Assembly (NCBI RefSeq): GCF_025336485.1
Contig: NZ_JAODAB010000031.1
Location: forward strand, 1-60,749
Reading direction: 5' to 3'
Length of the DNA: 60,749 bases
Source of the DNA: Pseudomonas citri
GTDB lineage: Bacteria > Pseudomonadota > Gammaproteobacteria > Pseudomonadales > Pseudomonadaceae
The position numbers and the translations under genes were made by a program. The number at the start of each line of letters is the position of its first letter. Positions within the stretch are counted from its first letter, which is position 1. The notes beneath the pieces were generated by a model. That model saw only the letters and a program-made list of their open reading frames with translations, made no database searches and was not told where the DNA came from. Below, one piece after another: positions 7,444 to 16,525 of the stretch.

Positions 7444-8339
7444 AGGCTCAACAGTAAGTAGTGATCGACAAGCAGGGCGATGAACAGCAGGAACAAGTAG
7501 TAGATAGAGTACTTGAACGTGTTGATCGCGGCGTGCGGCCGGCTGCCACGGTACAACACCACGGCCCATTGCAGGAACCGGGCGCCGAGTACCAGGGCGC
7601 AAATCAGGTAGAGCATGCCGCTCATCTGGATCACGAACGGCATCAGGCTCACCGCCAGCAGCACCAGGGTGTACAGCAGGATATGGATCTTGGTGTAGTG
7701 CTCGCCATGGGTCACCGGTAGCATCGGGATGTCAGCCTTGGCGTATTCCTCCTTGCGGTGGATGGCCAGGGCCCAGAAGTGCGGCGGAGTCCAGGCGAAG
7801 ATGATCAGCACCAGCAGCAGCGGTTCGGCGCTGACATGACCGGTGGCCGCGACCCAGCCCAGCAGCGGTGGTGCCGCGCCAGCCAGGCCGCCGATGACGA
7901 TGTTCTGCGGCGTTGCGCGCTTGAGGAAGCCGGTGTAGATCACCGCGTAACCCAGCAGCGACGCCAAGGTCAGCCAGGCGGTCAGCGGATTGGTGAACGC
8001 CAGCAACAACGCTTGGCCGATCACCGCCAGCGCCAGGGCGAAGGTCAGTGCAGCGGCGGGTGAAACCCGGCCTTCGGCCAAGGGACGTTTGTGGGTGCGG
8101 GCCATCACCGCGTCGATGCGGCGGTCCACCACGTGGTTGACCGCCGCCGCGCCGCCGGCACACAGGGCGATGCCCAGGTTGCCGAACACCAGCACGGTCC
8201 ACGGCACACCGGCGCGGGTCGCGAGGAACATGCCGACCAGCGAGGTGATCAGCATCAGCACCACCACTTTGGGCTTGGTCAGCTCCAGGTAATCGCGCCA
8301 GATCGCCTGGCTGCGACGGGCGCCGGTCAAGGTTGCCAT
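7440..8339 (-). CDS. ctaB: Protoheme IX farnesyltransferase (heme O synthase)
   Basis: 299 residues, the normal length. It adds a farnesyl group to heme b to give heme O, the first step towards heme A. It belongs to the UbiA membrane prenyltransferase family, with the first Asp-rich motif visible at Asn68, Asp72 and Asp76 (NHVVDRRID) and about eight to nine membrane segments. The start overlaps the end of ctaA by 13 bases and its stop overlaps the sco start, so ctaA-ctaB-sco form a tightly coupled block. The alternative name is cyoE; context with ctaA and an aa3 oxidase favours a heme A role here. Confidence 0.95.
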   Translation of the reverse strand: MATLTGARRSQAIWRDYLELTKPKVVVLMLITSLVGMFLATRAGVPWTVLVFGNLGIALCAGGAAAVNHVVDRRIDAVMARTHKRPLAEGRVSPAAALTFALALAVIGQALLLAFTNPLTAWLTLASLLGYAVIYTGFLKRATPQNIVIGGLAGAAPPLLGWVAATGHVSAEPLLLVLIIFAWTPPHFWALAIHRKEEYAKADIPMLPVTHGEHYTKIHILLYTLVLLAVSLMPFVIQMSGMLYLICALVLGARFLQWAVVLYRGSRPHAAINTFKYSIYYLFLLFIALLVDHYLLLSL

Positions 8340-9406
8340 GGCATCTCTCCTTTTATTGTGATGGGCGCGGAGCCGTATTTATGCGGATTGAAGCGCCAGC
8401 GCAGTGGCCCCGGCTGCTTGACGCGGACCAGGCTGGTGCGGGCGTGGTAATTGACCAGCACCAGGGTCAGCAGCAACGCGGCGCCCCCGGCGTTGTGGGC
8501 GACAGCCACTGGCAGTGGCAGGTGGAACAGCACGTTGCTGATGCCCAGGGTGATTTGCGCCGCCAGTGCGGCCAGTACCAGGCCGGCCAGTCGGGTCATG
8601 CCGACGGTTTTCAATTGCCAGGCCAGCCCCAGCAGCACCACAGTGACCAGCAACGCGCCGATGCGGTGGGTCAGGTGGATGGCGGTGCGGGCCTCGCTGT
8701 CCAGTTGCCCGCCCAGGTAATTGGGGCCGATGTGCTGGGTCAGGTGAAAGCCATTGGCGAAATCGGCGGGGGGCAGCCATTGGCCGTGGCAGGTGGGAAA
8801 GTCGATGCAGGCGACGGCGGCGTAATTGGAGCTGACCCAACCGCCCAGAGCGATCTGGCCGATCACCAGCAGCAACCCGGCGGTGGCCCAATGTTGCAGG
8901 CGCTTGGGCACGGTCAGCGCCGGCAGTACGCCGGACAGCCGCAAGGTCAGCAGGAACAGCAGGCTCAAGGTCGCAAAGCCGCCGAGCAGGTGCCCGGTGA
9001 CCACCTGCGGCCAGAGTTTGAGCGTCACCGTCCACATGCCGAACGCTGCCTGGGCGAAGACCACGGCCAGCAGGAACAGCGGCAGCTTCAACGGTTGGCC
9101 CGGGCGATGGCGGTTCATCCAGGACCGCGCCGCCAACAGCACGATCATCAAGCCCAGTGTCCCGGCAAAGTAACGATGGACCATCTCGTTCCAGCCCTTG
9201 TGGGCTTCCACCGGGGCGTCGGGAAAGTGCAGTTCGGCATGGGCCAGTTGGGCTTCGCTCTTGGGCACGCTGATGAAGCCGTAGCAACCGGGCCAGTCCG
9301 GGCAGCCGAGGCCGGCGTGGGTGAGCCGGGTGTAGGCGCCCAGCAGGACGACGATCAGTGCCAGCAGCGTGGCAAACAGCGCAAGGCGAAATCCAGGTTT
9401 GGCCAT
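8327..9406 (-). CDS. ctaA: Heme A synthase (COX15/CtaA family)
   Basis: 359 residues with eight predicted membrane helices. It oxidises the C8 methyl of heme O to the formyl group of heme A. The family's conserved histidines are visible in segments such as HKGWNEMVHRYFAG, VTGHLLGG and LTHRIGA. Two cysteine pairs occur: CPDWPGC in the first periplasmic loop and CIDFPTC in a later one. The gene is cotranscribed with ctaB (13-base overlap downstream) and starts ten bases after the small membrane-protein gene upstream. Confidence 0.95.
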   Translation of the reverse strand: MAKPGFRLALFATLLALIVVLLGAYTRLTHAGLGCPDWPGCYGFISVPKSEAQLAHAELHFPDAPVEAHKGWNEMVHRYFAGTLGLMIVLLAARSWMNRHRPGQPLKLPLFLLAVVFAQAAFGMWTVTLKLWPQVVTGHLLGGFATLSLLFLLTLRLSGVLPALTVPKRLQHWATAGLLLVIGQIALGGWVSSNYAAVACIDFPTCHGQWLPPADFANGFHLTQHIGPNYLGGQLDSEARTAIHLTHRIGALLVTVVLLGLAWQLKTVGMTRLAGLVLAALAAQITLGISNVLFHLPLPVAVAHNAGGAALLLTLVLVNYHARTSLVRVKQPGPLRWRFNPHKYGSAPITIKGEMPWQP

Positions 9407-9416
9407 GTCGATGCCC

Positions 9417-10010
9417 TCATCCGATGTTCGACAGTTTCAGCAAGTGGCGCAGGTCGTTGAGCAGGTCCTTGCCCTTGACCCGGGCGTCGTAGCGCAGCAC
9501 CAGGTTGCTGTGGGGGTCGATGATCCACAGTTGGGCGCCGCCCGTGTCCTGGGCGCCTTTGCGGTAGGCCGGCAGGTCCAGCGGGTAGCGTTGCAGTTGC
9601 GGGTATTCGCGCTGCAATTGGGCGTCGTACTCGGCGTCCAGCGGTTGTGCGACCGCCAGGGCATGGCTGGCGCGGGATGCATCGCGACCGAGGCCGATCT
9701 GCACCTGGCGGGCCAGGTACACCAATTGCCGGCAATCCACCGAGCACGCCTGCGGTGCGGTGACCAGGATCTGCCAGCGCTGCTCGTCGGCCTGCACGCC
9801 GATCTCGGCGCGGGTCTGGCCGTTGCCGATCAGTTCGCCGTGGTAGCTGCGGCTGTCCGGCACCCAGAACTGGAATTTGTACATGCCGGTGGCGAGGATC
9901 ATCGGGCCGATCACGCCGAAGACGATCAGCAGCAATTGCAGGCGTCCTTTGCGACGGTTGTGCATCACGGGCGCCTCAGACGTGTTGGTTGGATTCATGG
10001 TGTTTCCCAT
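9417..10010 (-). CDS. Membrane-anchored protein of the cox cluster
   Basis: 197 residues from ATG 10010, where GGGAG lies five to six bases upstream; an in-frame ATG at 9998 (MNPTNTS) is the alternative. There is one membrane segment at about residues 24-42 (LQLLLIVFGVIGPMILATG) and a periplasmic domain of roughly 150 residues. The domain contains a Cys pair (CSVDC) and a C-terminal part (LWIIDPHSNLVLRYD) resembling thioredoxin-fold Sco relatives. The same gene sits between SURF1 and ctaA in other Pseudomonas cox clusters and is usually annotated only as a membrane protein. A redox or copper-handling role in oxidase assembly is inferred. It overlaps the 3' end of the SURF1 gene by 35 bases in another frame. 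Confidence 0.85.
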   Translation of the reverse strand: MGNTMNPTNTSEAPVMHNRRKGRLQLLLIVFGVIGPMILATGMYKFQFWVPDSRSYHGELIGNGQTRAEIGVQADEQRWQILVTAPQACSVDCRQLVYLARQVQIGLGRDASRASHALAVAQPLDAEYDAQLQREYPQLQRYPLDLPAYRKGAQDTGGAQLWIIDPHSNLVLRYDARVKGKDLLNDLRHLLKLSNIG

Positions 10011-10713
10011 GGTGTCTCCCTGCGTTGTGCCATCCGAGATAAAGGAAAAGGCCGAACAGTGCCGCCGCCATGGCGAACCACTGCACGGCATAACCGAAGT
10101 GTTTTTCCGGACCCATGGCCACCACCGGCCAGTCGGTCCGGTAGGCGCCGGGGCCGCTTTGTTGGCGCAGTTCATAGGCGAAGCCGTCGCGGCCCAGTTC
10201 GGCCCAGAGCTTGTCCGGCGCGACGGCGGTAACCAGGCGCGGCCAGGGGGCGCCGCTGGGGTCGGCGTGAAGCTGGAAGGTCGCGCCCGGTGCCACGTAG
10301 ACCCAGGCTTCGAGGCTCACGGGTTGTGCCGGTGTGTCGAAGGCCGGCGGTGTGCGCCGGTCGGGCCAGGGCAGCCAGCCGCGATTGACCAGCAGCCAGA
10401 GCCCGGTGCGGTGGTCGAGGAACGGTTGCAGCAGTTCGACGCCGACCTTGCCGTCGTGCTGGCGGTTGTCCAGCAGCAGGCTGTGCTCGGCGTCGAACTG
10501 CCCTTGCAAGGTGACCCGGCGAAAGGCCGGGTCGGCGGTGTGTGACAGCTCGCTGCTGTCCAGCGGCGGCGCCACGCGGCGCTCGGCGTAGTTGTCCATG
10601 AGCACGCGTTTCTGTTCGCCCCGGCTCAATTGCCAGAACCCCAGGCACACCATCACCGGCACCAGCACGGCCACCACCAGCGACGGCACGAGTCCTGGCC
10701 GAAAGCCTTTCAT
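9976..10713 (-). CDS. SURF1 family cytochrome oxidase assembly protein
   Basis: 245 residues with the SURF1 layout: an N-terminal membrane helix (about residues 7-27), a periplasmic domain, and a C-terminal helix (about 205-225, WFAMAAALFGLFLYLG). Conserved SURF1 elements include FWQLSRGEQKR after the first helix, LLVNRGWLPW in the middle, and HFGYAVQWFAMA before the last helix. SURF1 helps place heme a3 in subunit I. Its last bases overlap the following gene. Upstream, on the other strand, lies a small twin-helix protein gene. Confidence 0.93.
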   Translation of the reverse strand: MKGFRPGLVPSLVVAVLVPVMVCLGFWQLSRGEQKRVLMDNYAERRVAPPLDSSELSHTADPAFRRVTLQGQFDAEHSLLLDNRQHDGKVGVELLQPFLDHRTGLWLLVNRGWLPWPDRRTPPAFDTPAQPVSLEAWVYVAPGATFQLHADPSGAPWPRLVTAVAPDKLWAELGRDGFAYELRQQSGPGAYRTDWPVVAMGPEKHFGYAVQWFAMAAALFGLFLYLGWHNAGRHHGKHHESNQHV

Positions 10714-10784
10714 GGCGCCGTCCGAAAGCCGTCGAACGGGATAGCTATACTCACCTGCATCGCGTCCCCCCGGAGTGTTCCCTG

Positions 10785-10988
10785 ATGCTAAAAGCAGCCA
10801 TCGTCCTGATGCTGATTGCCACGGTTGCGAGCCTGTTCAGCGGCCTGTTTTTCCTGGTCAAGGACGACAGCGCTTCCAATCGCCTGGTCACCGCGCTGGC
10901 GGTCAGGGTCTGCCTGGCCGCCATCACCGTCGGCTTGATCGCCTGGGGCTTTTTCAGCGGCCAGTTGGTGTCCCATGCGCCTTGGTAA
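10785..10988 (+). CDS. Twin transmembrane protein (DUF2909-like)
   Basis: 67 residues with two hydrophobic helices (about 4-25 and 38-60) joined by a short polar loop (KDDSASN). Small proteins of this type occur in the same place and orientation in other Pseudomonas cox clusters. The gene reads against the cox genes: it is divergent from SURF1 and its stop lies eight bases from the stop of ctaE. The function is unknown; a structural or assembly role with the oxidase is only inferred from conserved position. Confidence 0.85.
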   Translation: MLKAAIVLMLIATVASLFSGLFFLVKDDSASNRLVTALAVRVCLAAITVGLIAWGFFSGQLVSHAPW

Positions 10989-10996
10989 CGGTTGTC

Positions 10997-11884
10997 TCAG
11001 AGCACGTAGACGAAGATAAACAAGCCGATCCACACCACATCGACAAAGTGCCAATACCAGCTCGCCGCCTCGAAGCCGAACTGGTGCTCGTTGTCGAAAT
11101 GCCCGCGCAGGATGCGCATCAACATGACGAACAGAATGATCGTGCCGATAGTGACGTGGGCGCCGTGGAAACCGGTGAGCATGAAGAACGTCGCGCCGTA
11201 GATCCCCGAGCCCAGGGTCAGCCCCAGTTCCTTGTAGGCGTGGATGTATTCCTCGGCCTGGAAGCTCAGGAACGCACAACCCAACAGGATGGTGATCGCC
11301 AGCCAGAGTTTCAGCGCACCGCGATGACCTTTTTTCAGGGCGTGGTGGGCGATGGTGACCGTGACGCTGGAGCTGACCAGCAGCACAGTGTTGAGCAGCG
11401 GCAGGCCCCAGGGGCTGATGACTTCCTTGGGCCCGGGGAAGAGTTTCGGGTCGGGGGTGTTCAGCAACGGCCAGGTGAACTGGAAATTCGGCCAGAGCAT
11501 ATGGGCCAGGCCCTTGGTGCCTTCGCCGCCCAGGGCCGGCCCTGACACGTGGCGCACGTAGAAGAGTGCGCCGAAGAAGGCGATGAAGAACATCACTTCG
11601 GAAAAGATGAACCAGCTCATGCCCCAGCGGAACGAGCGGTCGAGCTGCGCGCTGTAGAGCCCGGCACGGCTTTCCTTGACCACCGCGCCGAACCAGCCGA
11701 ACAGCATGTAGGCCAACAGCAGGCCGCCGACGAAGAACACCAGCGGGCCGTGGGATTCCGGTCGCGCCGCCTTCAGGTCGTTGAACCAGGTCGCCAGGCC
11801 ATACAGGGTGACGAACATTCCGACCGTGGCGATGATCGGCCACTTGCTCTGGGCCGGAACGTAATAGTGTTCGTGAGTTGCCAT
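10997..11884 (-). CDS. ctaE: Cytochrome c oxidase subunit III
   Basis: 295 residues with seven membrane helices, the usual length. Subunit III stabilises the catalytic core and proton uptake of aa3 oxidases. Typical segments are seen: the opening HEHYYVPAQS, the internal SWFIFSEVMFFIAFFGALFY, the EEY before a helix (FQAEEYIHAYK), GFHGAHVTIG with the conserved His, and the C-terminal WYWHFVDVVWIGLF. It lies 24 bases after ctaG on the same strand, as part of the coxB-ctaD-ctaG-ctaE operon. Confidence 0.97.
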   Translation of the reverse strand: MATHEHYYVPAQSKWPIIATVGMFVTLYGLATWFNDLKAARPESHGPLVFFVGGLLLAYMLFGWFGAVVKESRAGLYSAQLDRSFRWGMSWFIFSEVMFFIAFFGALFYVRHVSGPALGGEGTKGLAHMLWPNFQFTWPLLNTPDPKLFPGPKEVISPWGLPLLNTVLLVSSSVTVTIAHHALKKGHRGALKLWLAITILLGCAFLSFQAEEYIHAYKELGLTLGSGIYGATFFMLTGFHGAHVTIGTIILFVMLMRILRGHFDNEHQFGFEAASWYWHFVDVVWIGLFIFVYVL

Positions 11885-11908
11885 TTATTGTTCTCCTTAT
11901 CGGGCACG

Positions 11909-12460
11909 CTATCGGTCAGTGTTTAGAGCCACCGGTGGATGACGAGCGGTGATATCGAACAGCGTGTAGGACAGCGTCAGGTGCTTCACTTCCTTGGGCA
12001 TGTCCCGGTCGACGATGAAGCGCATGGGCATTTCGATGCGTTCGCCGGGTTGCAGCACTTGCTGGGTAAAGCAGAAACATTCGGTCTTGTGGAAATACGC
12101 CGCCGCGGTGCTCGGCGAGATGCTCGGCACCGCCTGGGCGCTCATTGGCCGGTCGGTGGGGTTGTGGGCGACGAACACCATCTCGTTCACCGCCCCCGGC
12201 TTGACCACCAACTGGTCGCCCTTGGGGAAGAAGTCCCAAGGCATGTCCACCGCGTTGGTCGACAGGAACTGCACACGCACCTGCCGCGACTCATCGACGG
12301 TCTGCTCGCCTTCGTACTGCCCGGCGGTCTTGCCGTTGATGCCGAACGCCTTGCACATCACGTCGTAGATCGGCACCAGGGCAAACCCGAAGACGAACAT
12401 GGCTGCCACCACGATCAGCAGGCGGGTGACCAGTTTCTTCAGCGAAATCGAGTCAGCCAT
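11909..12460 (-). CDS. ctaG: Cytochrome c oxidase assembly protein CtaG (Cox11)
   Basis: 183 residues. Cox11 inserts copper into the CuB site of subunit I. There is one N-terminal membrane helix (about residues 11-32), followed by the conserved YDVMCKAFGINGKT and a periplasmic immunoglobulin-like domain. The copper-binding CFCF motif (KTECFCFTQQ) is intact, as is the family's RFIVDRDMP stretch. It lies 26 bases downstream of ctaD on the same strand. Confidence 0.96.
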   Translation of the reverse strand: MADSISLKKLVTRLLIVVAAMFVFGFALVPIYDVMCKAFGINGKTAGQYEGEQTVDESRQVRVQFLSTNAVDMPWDFFPKGDQLVVKPGAVNEMVFVAHNPTDRPMSAQAVPSISPSTAAAYFHKTECFCFTQQVLQPGERIEMPMRFIVDRDMPKEVKHLTLSYTLFDITARHPPVALNTDR

Positions 12461-12486
12461 GGCTTCCCATCCTCAGCACGTGTCAT

Positions 12487-14079
12487 TTATTTCACGTCCG
12501 GCGGTGTCGTGAAGGTGTGATACGGCGCTGGCGACGGCACGCTCCACTCCAGGCCTTGGGCCCCGTCCCACGGCTTGGCCGGTGCAGGCGCGCCGCCACG
12601 GATGGTCTTGATCACGATGAACAGGAAGAACAGCTGCGTGGTGCCGAACATGAACGCACCGATGGACGAGACCATGTTGAAGTCGGCGAATTGCAGGTTG
12701 TAGTCCGGGATCCGCCGGGGCATGCCCGCCAGGCCGACGAAGTGCATCGGGAAGAACGCCATGTTCATCCCGATGAACGACAGCCAGAAGTGCAGCTTGC
12801 CGAGGGTTTCGTCGTACATGTGGCCGGTCCATTTCGGCAGCCAGTAGTAGGCCGAGGCGAAGATCCCGAAGATCGCGCCGGGCACCAGTACGTAGTGGAA
12901 GTGTGCGACCACGAAGTAGGTGTCCTGGTACTGGAAGTCCGCCGGGGCGATCGCCAGCATCAGCCCGGAGAAGCCGCCGATGGAGAACAGGATCACGAAC
13001 GCCACGGCAAACAGCATCGGCGTCTCGAAGGTCAGTGAGCCTTGCCACATGGTGCTGGCCCAGTTGAACACCTTCACCCCGGTGGGCACGGCGATCAGCA
13101 GGGTGGCGTACATGAAGAACAGCTCGCCCACCAACGGAATGCCGACCACGAACATGTGGTGCGCCCAGACGATGAACGACAGGAACGCAATGGCCGCCGT
13201 GGCGTAGACCATCGAGGTGTAGCCGAACAGCGGCTTGCGCGAGAAGGCCGGGATGATCGAGCTGACGGCGCCGAAGGCCGGCAGGATCATGATGTACACC
13301 TCGGGGTGGCCGAAGAACCAGAACACGTGCTGGAACAGCACCGGGTCACCGCCGCCGGCGGCACTGAAGAAGCTGGTGCCGAAGTGGATGTCCATCAGCA
13401 TCATCGTCACGCAGCCGGCCAGCACCGGCATCACCGCGATCAGCAGGAACGCGGTGATCAGCCAGGTCCAGACGAACAGCGGCATTTTCATCAGGGTCAT
13501 GCCAGGGGCGCGCAGGTTGAGGATGGTGGCGATCACGTTGATCGCGCCCATGATCGAACTGATGCCCATCATGTGGATGGCGAAGATGAAGAACGTCACG
13601 CTTTCCGGTGCATAGGTGGTGGACAGCGGGGCGTAGAAGGTCCAACCGAAGTTCGGCCCGCCGCCCGGCGTGAACAGCGTCGAGACCAGCAGCAGGAACG
13701 CCGCCGGCAACAGCCAGAAGCTGAAGTTGTTCATGCGCGGCAGGGCCATGTCCGGCGCGCCGATCATCAGCGGGATCATCCAGTTGGCGAGGCCGACGAA
13801 CGCCGGCATCACCGCGCCGAAGACCATCACCAGGCCATGCATGGTGGTCATCTGGTTGAAAAACGCCGGCTCCACGATCTGCAGGCCGGGCTGGAACAGC
13901 TCGGCGCGGATCACCATGGCGAACGAACCGCCGAGCAGGAACATCGAGAAGGCGAACCACAGGTACAGCGTGCCGATGTCCTTGTGGTTGGTGGTCAGTA
14001 CCCAGCGCATCAGGCCCTTGGCCGGGCCGTGGGCGTGGTCGGCACCGGCATGGCCGTGCTCATCGATCACAGCACTCAT
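12487..14079 (-). CDS. ctaD: Cytochrome c oxidase subunit I (aa3-type)
   Basis: 530 residues with twelve membrane helices. The heme-copper centre is complete: the heme a His in TTMHGLVMV, the CuB His and cross-linked Tyr in WFFGHPEVYIMI, the CuB pair in WAHHMFVVG, and the heme a3 and heme a histidines in VVAHFHYVL. This is the subunit where oxygen is reduced and protons are pumped. The N terminus carries a short His-rich cytoplasmic extension (DEHGHAGADHAHG). An AAGGAGACAGGAC stretch before ATG 14079 gives a strong ribosome binding site. It is also called coxA in Pseudomonas. Confidence 0.98.
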   Translation of the reverse strand: MSAVIDEHGHAGADHAHGPAKGLMRWVLTTNHKDIGTLYLWFAFSMFLLGGSFAMVIRAELFQPGLQIVEPAFFNQMTTMHGLVMVFGAVMPAFVGLANWMIPLMIGAPDMALPRMNNFSFWLLPAAFLLLVSTLFTPGGGPNFGWTFYAPLSTTYAPESVTFFIFAIHMMGISSIMGAINVIATILNLRAPGMTLMKMPLFVWTWLITAFLLIAVMPVLAGCVTMMLMDIHFGTSFFSAAGGGDPVLFQHVFWFFGHPEVYIMILPAFGAVSSIIPAFSRKPLFGYTSMVYATAAIAFLSFIVWAHHMFVVGIPLVGELFFMYATLLIAVPTGVKVFNWASTMWQGSLTFETPMLFAVAFVILFSIGGFSGLMLAIAPADFQYQDTYFVVAHFHYVLVPGAIFGIFASAYYWLPKWTGHMYDETLGKLHFWLSFIGMNMAFFPMHFVGLAGMPRRIPDYNLQFADFNMVSSIGAFMFGTTQLFFLFIVIKTIRGGAPAPAKPWDGAQGLEWSVPSPAPYHTFTTPPDVK

Positions 14080-14161
14080 GTCCTGTCTCCTTCGAACGAA
14101 TGGGCTGGACGGCGCGGGGCACTGAGCCCCGACCGGTTACGGAAACGCAGCTCAGGCCGGT

Positions 14162-15289
14162 TCATTTGCTTTCCGCCTGTTTGAGTTCCAGCACTTCTTT
14201 AGGCGTGACCATGTCGCCCTTGTTGTTGCCCCAGGCGTTGCGTTCATAGGTCACGACGGCGGCGATATCGACTTCCGACAGTTGTTTGCCGAACGCGGCC
14301 ATGGCGGTGCCGGGCTTGCCATGGAAGACCAGGCTCAGGTGATCCGCCTTGGGACCGGTGGCGATTTTCGAGCCCTTGAGTGCCGGGAACATCGGTGGCA
14401 GGCCCTGGCCTTCGGCCTGGTGACAGGCCACGCAGGTGGTGTGGTAGACCTTGTCGCCACGTTCCTTGAGCTCTTCCAGGGTCCATTCCTTGCTGGTCAG
14501 CTCTTTGAGCTGCGCGGCTTCGGCCTTGCGCTCGGCCAGCCATTTCTCGTAGTCGGGCTTGCTCTTGACCTCCACCACGATGGGCATGAAGCCGTGATCC
14601 TTGCCGCACAGCTCGGCGCATTGGCCGCGATACAGGCCGGGCTTGTCGATGCGGGTCCAGGCTTCGTTGACGAACCCCGGGATCGCATCGCGCTTGACCG
14701 CGAACGCCGGCACCCACCAGGAGTGGATCACGTCGGCGGAGGTCACCAGAAAGCGCACCTTGGCGTCGACCGGCAGCACCAGCGGCTTGTCGACCTCCAG
14801 CAGGTAATGCTCGCCCTTGGCGCTCTGGTTATGGATCTGTTCGGCGGGTGTGGCCAGGTTGCTGAAGAACTCGACGTCCTGGCCCAGGTATTTGTAGTGC
14901 CATTTCCATTGATAGCCAGTGATCTGGATATCGATGTCCGATTCGCTGGAGTCGTACATCTTGATCAGGGTGGCGGTGGCCGGAATCGCCATGGCCACCA
15001 GGATGATGAAGGGCACGATGGTCCAGAGGATCTCGACGCGGGTGTTTTCATGGAAATGCGCGGCGTTCTGGCCGGTGGAGCGGCGGTGCATCATCATCGA
15101 CCAGAACATGGCGCCGAAGACGATGAGGCCGATGACCACGCAAATCCAGAAGATGGTCATGTGCAGGTCGAAGACTGCGTTGCTGATCTGTGTCGCTCCA
15201 GGCGCCATATTCACAGTCCAGGCCGCTTGTGCCGGACTGAAAATCGACCACAACAGGAGGCCCATCCATACGTGTGGATGTCGCGTCAT
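14162..15289 (-). CDS. coxB: Cytochrome c oxidase subunit II with fused cytochrome c
   Basis: 375 residues, longer than a plain subunit II because a C-terminal cytochrome c domain is fused on. In order: a signal peptide (residues 1-22), two membrane helices (about 40-62 and 82-106), and a cupredoxin domain with the CuA ligands in CAELCGKDHGFM. A linker follows, then a c-type heme site CVACH with a downstream Met ligand probably in PGTAMAAFG. It passes electrons from soluble cytochrome c to subunit I. This is the first gene of the leftward cox operon, with a likely sigma70-type promoter upstream at 15432-15459. Confidence 0.97.
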   Translation of the reverse strand: MTRHPHVWMGLLLWSIFSPAQAAWTVNMAPGATQISNAVFDLHMTIFWICVVIGLIVFGAMFWSMMMHRRSTGQNAAHFHENTRVEILWTIVPFIILVAMAIPATATLIKMYDSSESDIDIQITGYQWKWHYKYLGQDVEFFSNLATPAEQIHNQSAKGEHYLLEVDKPLVLPVDAKVRFLVTSADVIHSWWVPAFAVKRDAIPGFVNEAWTRIDKPGLYRGQCAELCGKDHGFMPIVVEVKSKPDYEKWLAERKAEAAQLKELTSKEWTLEELKERGDKVYHTTCVACHQAEGQGLPPMFPALKGSKIATGPKADHLSLVFHGKPGTAMAAFGKQLSEVDIAAVVTYERNAWGNNKGDMVTPKEVLELKQAESK

Positions 15290-15431
15290 TGCGGGTTCCC
15301 CTTATCGTTCTTGTTATCCCGTAGGCGTAACGCCTGCGGCAAGGGCGAGCGGCTCCATCAGACTGCGAACTCCACCGCCGTGCCTTGCTGCTTGTGCATC
15401 GGGTGTCATCAGCTAACTCCATTCAAGACCG

Positions 15432-15459
15432 AGTATAGACAGCGACTGCAACCTCGCAA
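15432..15459 (-). promoter_or_regulatory. Likely promoter of the cox operon
   Basis: On the minus strand TTGCGA (15459-15454) is followed after 16 bases by TATACT (15437-15432), a reasonable sigma70-type pair. Transcription would start near 15425 and give a leader of about 135 bases before coxB. The remaining sequence between 15290 and 15664 shows no gene. No regulator site is recognised. Confidence 0.45.
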
Positions 15460-15664
15460 CGCGATGGCGTAAATCGTTTGAAACAGACAGGGCTTGCGCC
15501 AGGGCCCTCGGATGGAAAAGGATGCTCACCTGTGTGATGGCAAATGGATATAGCTGCTGTGCATCAAGGAAGGGGTTGTTTATGAAAAATGGGTCTTAGG
15601 AGTGTCTTTTTGCCAGCTAAGTTATGTCTTCCCTCTTTCATTGCCTTTGTTTCCTGGAGTTGTC

Positions 15665-16315
15665 ATGAACACCGCCGCATTGCGCGAGCAGATCCAAAAA
15701 GCCCAACAACATGAAGCCCAGACCGGTCAGTTGACCCGTCAGCTGCAAACCCAGTTGCCCAGCCTGCACCGTGCGATCCAACTGCCAGAGGCGAACGCCA
15801 ACGCCGTCCTGGCGCGTTTTGTTTGCGCCTACATCGATGAAGTGCCTGATTTGCTGGATGCGGCCAATGAAGTAGCGAGGGAAGCGGGCATCGAGTCGCA
15901 GATCAAGCCGGTGCTGAAGATCGCCGAACAGTATTTCCTCCAGCCGCCGGCGATCATGGTCGGCCATGTCGGCCATGTCGGCCTGCTGGACGAAGCCTAC
16001 CTGGCGCATCGGTTCGTCGAAGAGGTCAATGATCTGTACATCAAGCATTTCGGCCAGCCACTGATCCCCTTGGACATGACGGTCGCCAACCTGATCGCCC
16101 ACCAGTTGATCGGCGAGGAATTTGCCAACCAGCTCGATGAAGTGGTGCACCACGCCTTCGATGAAATGCTCAACGAAGAAACGTTCGCCCTGGAGTCGGT
16201 GGAGACCTACCGCGAGAAACTGAGCAGCCCCCACACCGGCGCCGCCTGGAAGCGCTGGCCGTGCATGTCCCGCCGCTTGGGCGTGGGCCTGGAGCTGGAG
16301 CCGCCTGCGGCTTGA
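15665..16315 (+). CDS. Conserved protein of unknown function
   Basis: 216 residues from ATG 15665, with GGAG about seven bases upstream; the longer reading from 15602 lacks a site. The first 40 residues form a polar, Gln-rich helix likely to coil (EQIQKAQQHEAQTGQLTRQLQ). The rest is acidic and helical, with a short tandem repeat GHVGHVG caused by a nine-base duplication. There is no signal peptide. In other Pseudomonas a protein of this type sits between the cox cluster and the SulP transporter gene, as here. The family has no function that I know. Confidence 0.8.
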   Translation: MNTAALREQIQKAQQHEAQTGQLTRQLQTQLPSLHRAIQLPEANANAVLARFVCAYIDEVPDLLDAANEVAREAGIESQIKPVLKIAEQYFLQPPAIMVGHVGHVGLLDEAYLAHRFVEEVNDLYIKHFGQPLIPLDMTVANLIAHQLIGEEFANQLDEVVHHAFDEMLNEETFALESVETYREKLSSPHTGAAWKRWPCMSRRLGVGLELEPPAA

Positions 16316-16345
16316 CCCACTGAAATATCGGATGTCCAAAAAACC

Positions 16346-16500
16346 TGTGGAAGCGAGCAAGCCCGCTGCCACAGGGGTTCCGGATGTCCTTGGGGTCGGT
16401 GTACATCACCGATCGATCCCCTGTGGGAGCAAAGCTTGCTCGCGACAGCGGTGGTTCAGTCGGCACTGGTGGTAAATGTGCCGCCGTTCGCGAGCAAACC
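16346..16500. repeat. REP cluster
   Basis: Three REP-like units in a row: CTGTGGAAGCGAGCAAGCCCGCTGCCACAG near 16347, CCTGTGGGAGCAAAGCTTGCTCGCGACAG near 16420, and a degenerate unit ending TTCGCGAGCAAACCCGC near 16500. Together they fill the gap between two convergent genes and probably serve as 3'-end elements. Confidence 0.75.
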
Positions 16501-16525
16501 CGCTACCGCATTATCCGGGGGGGGG

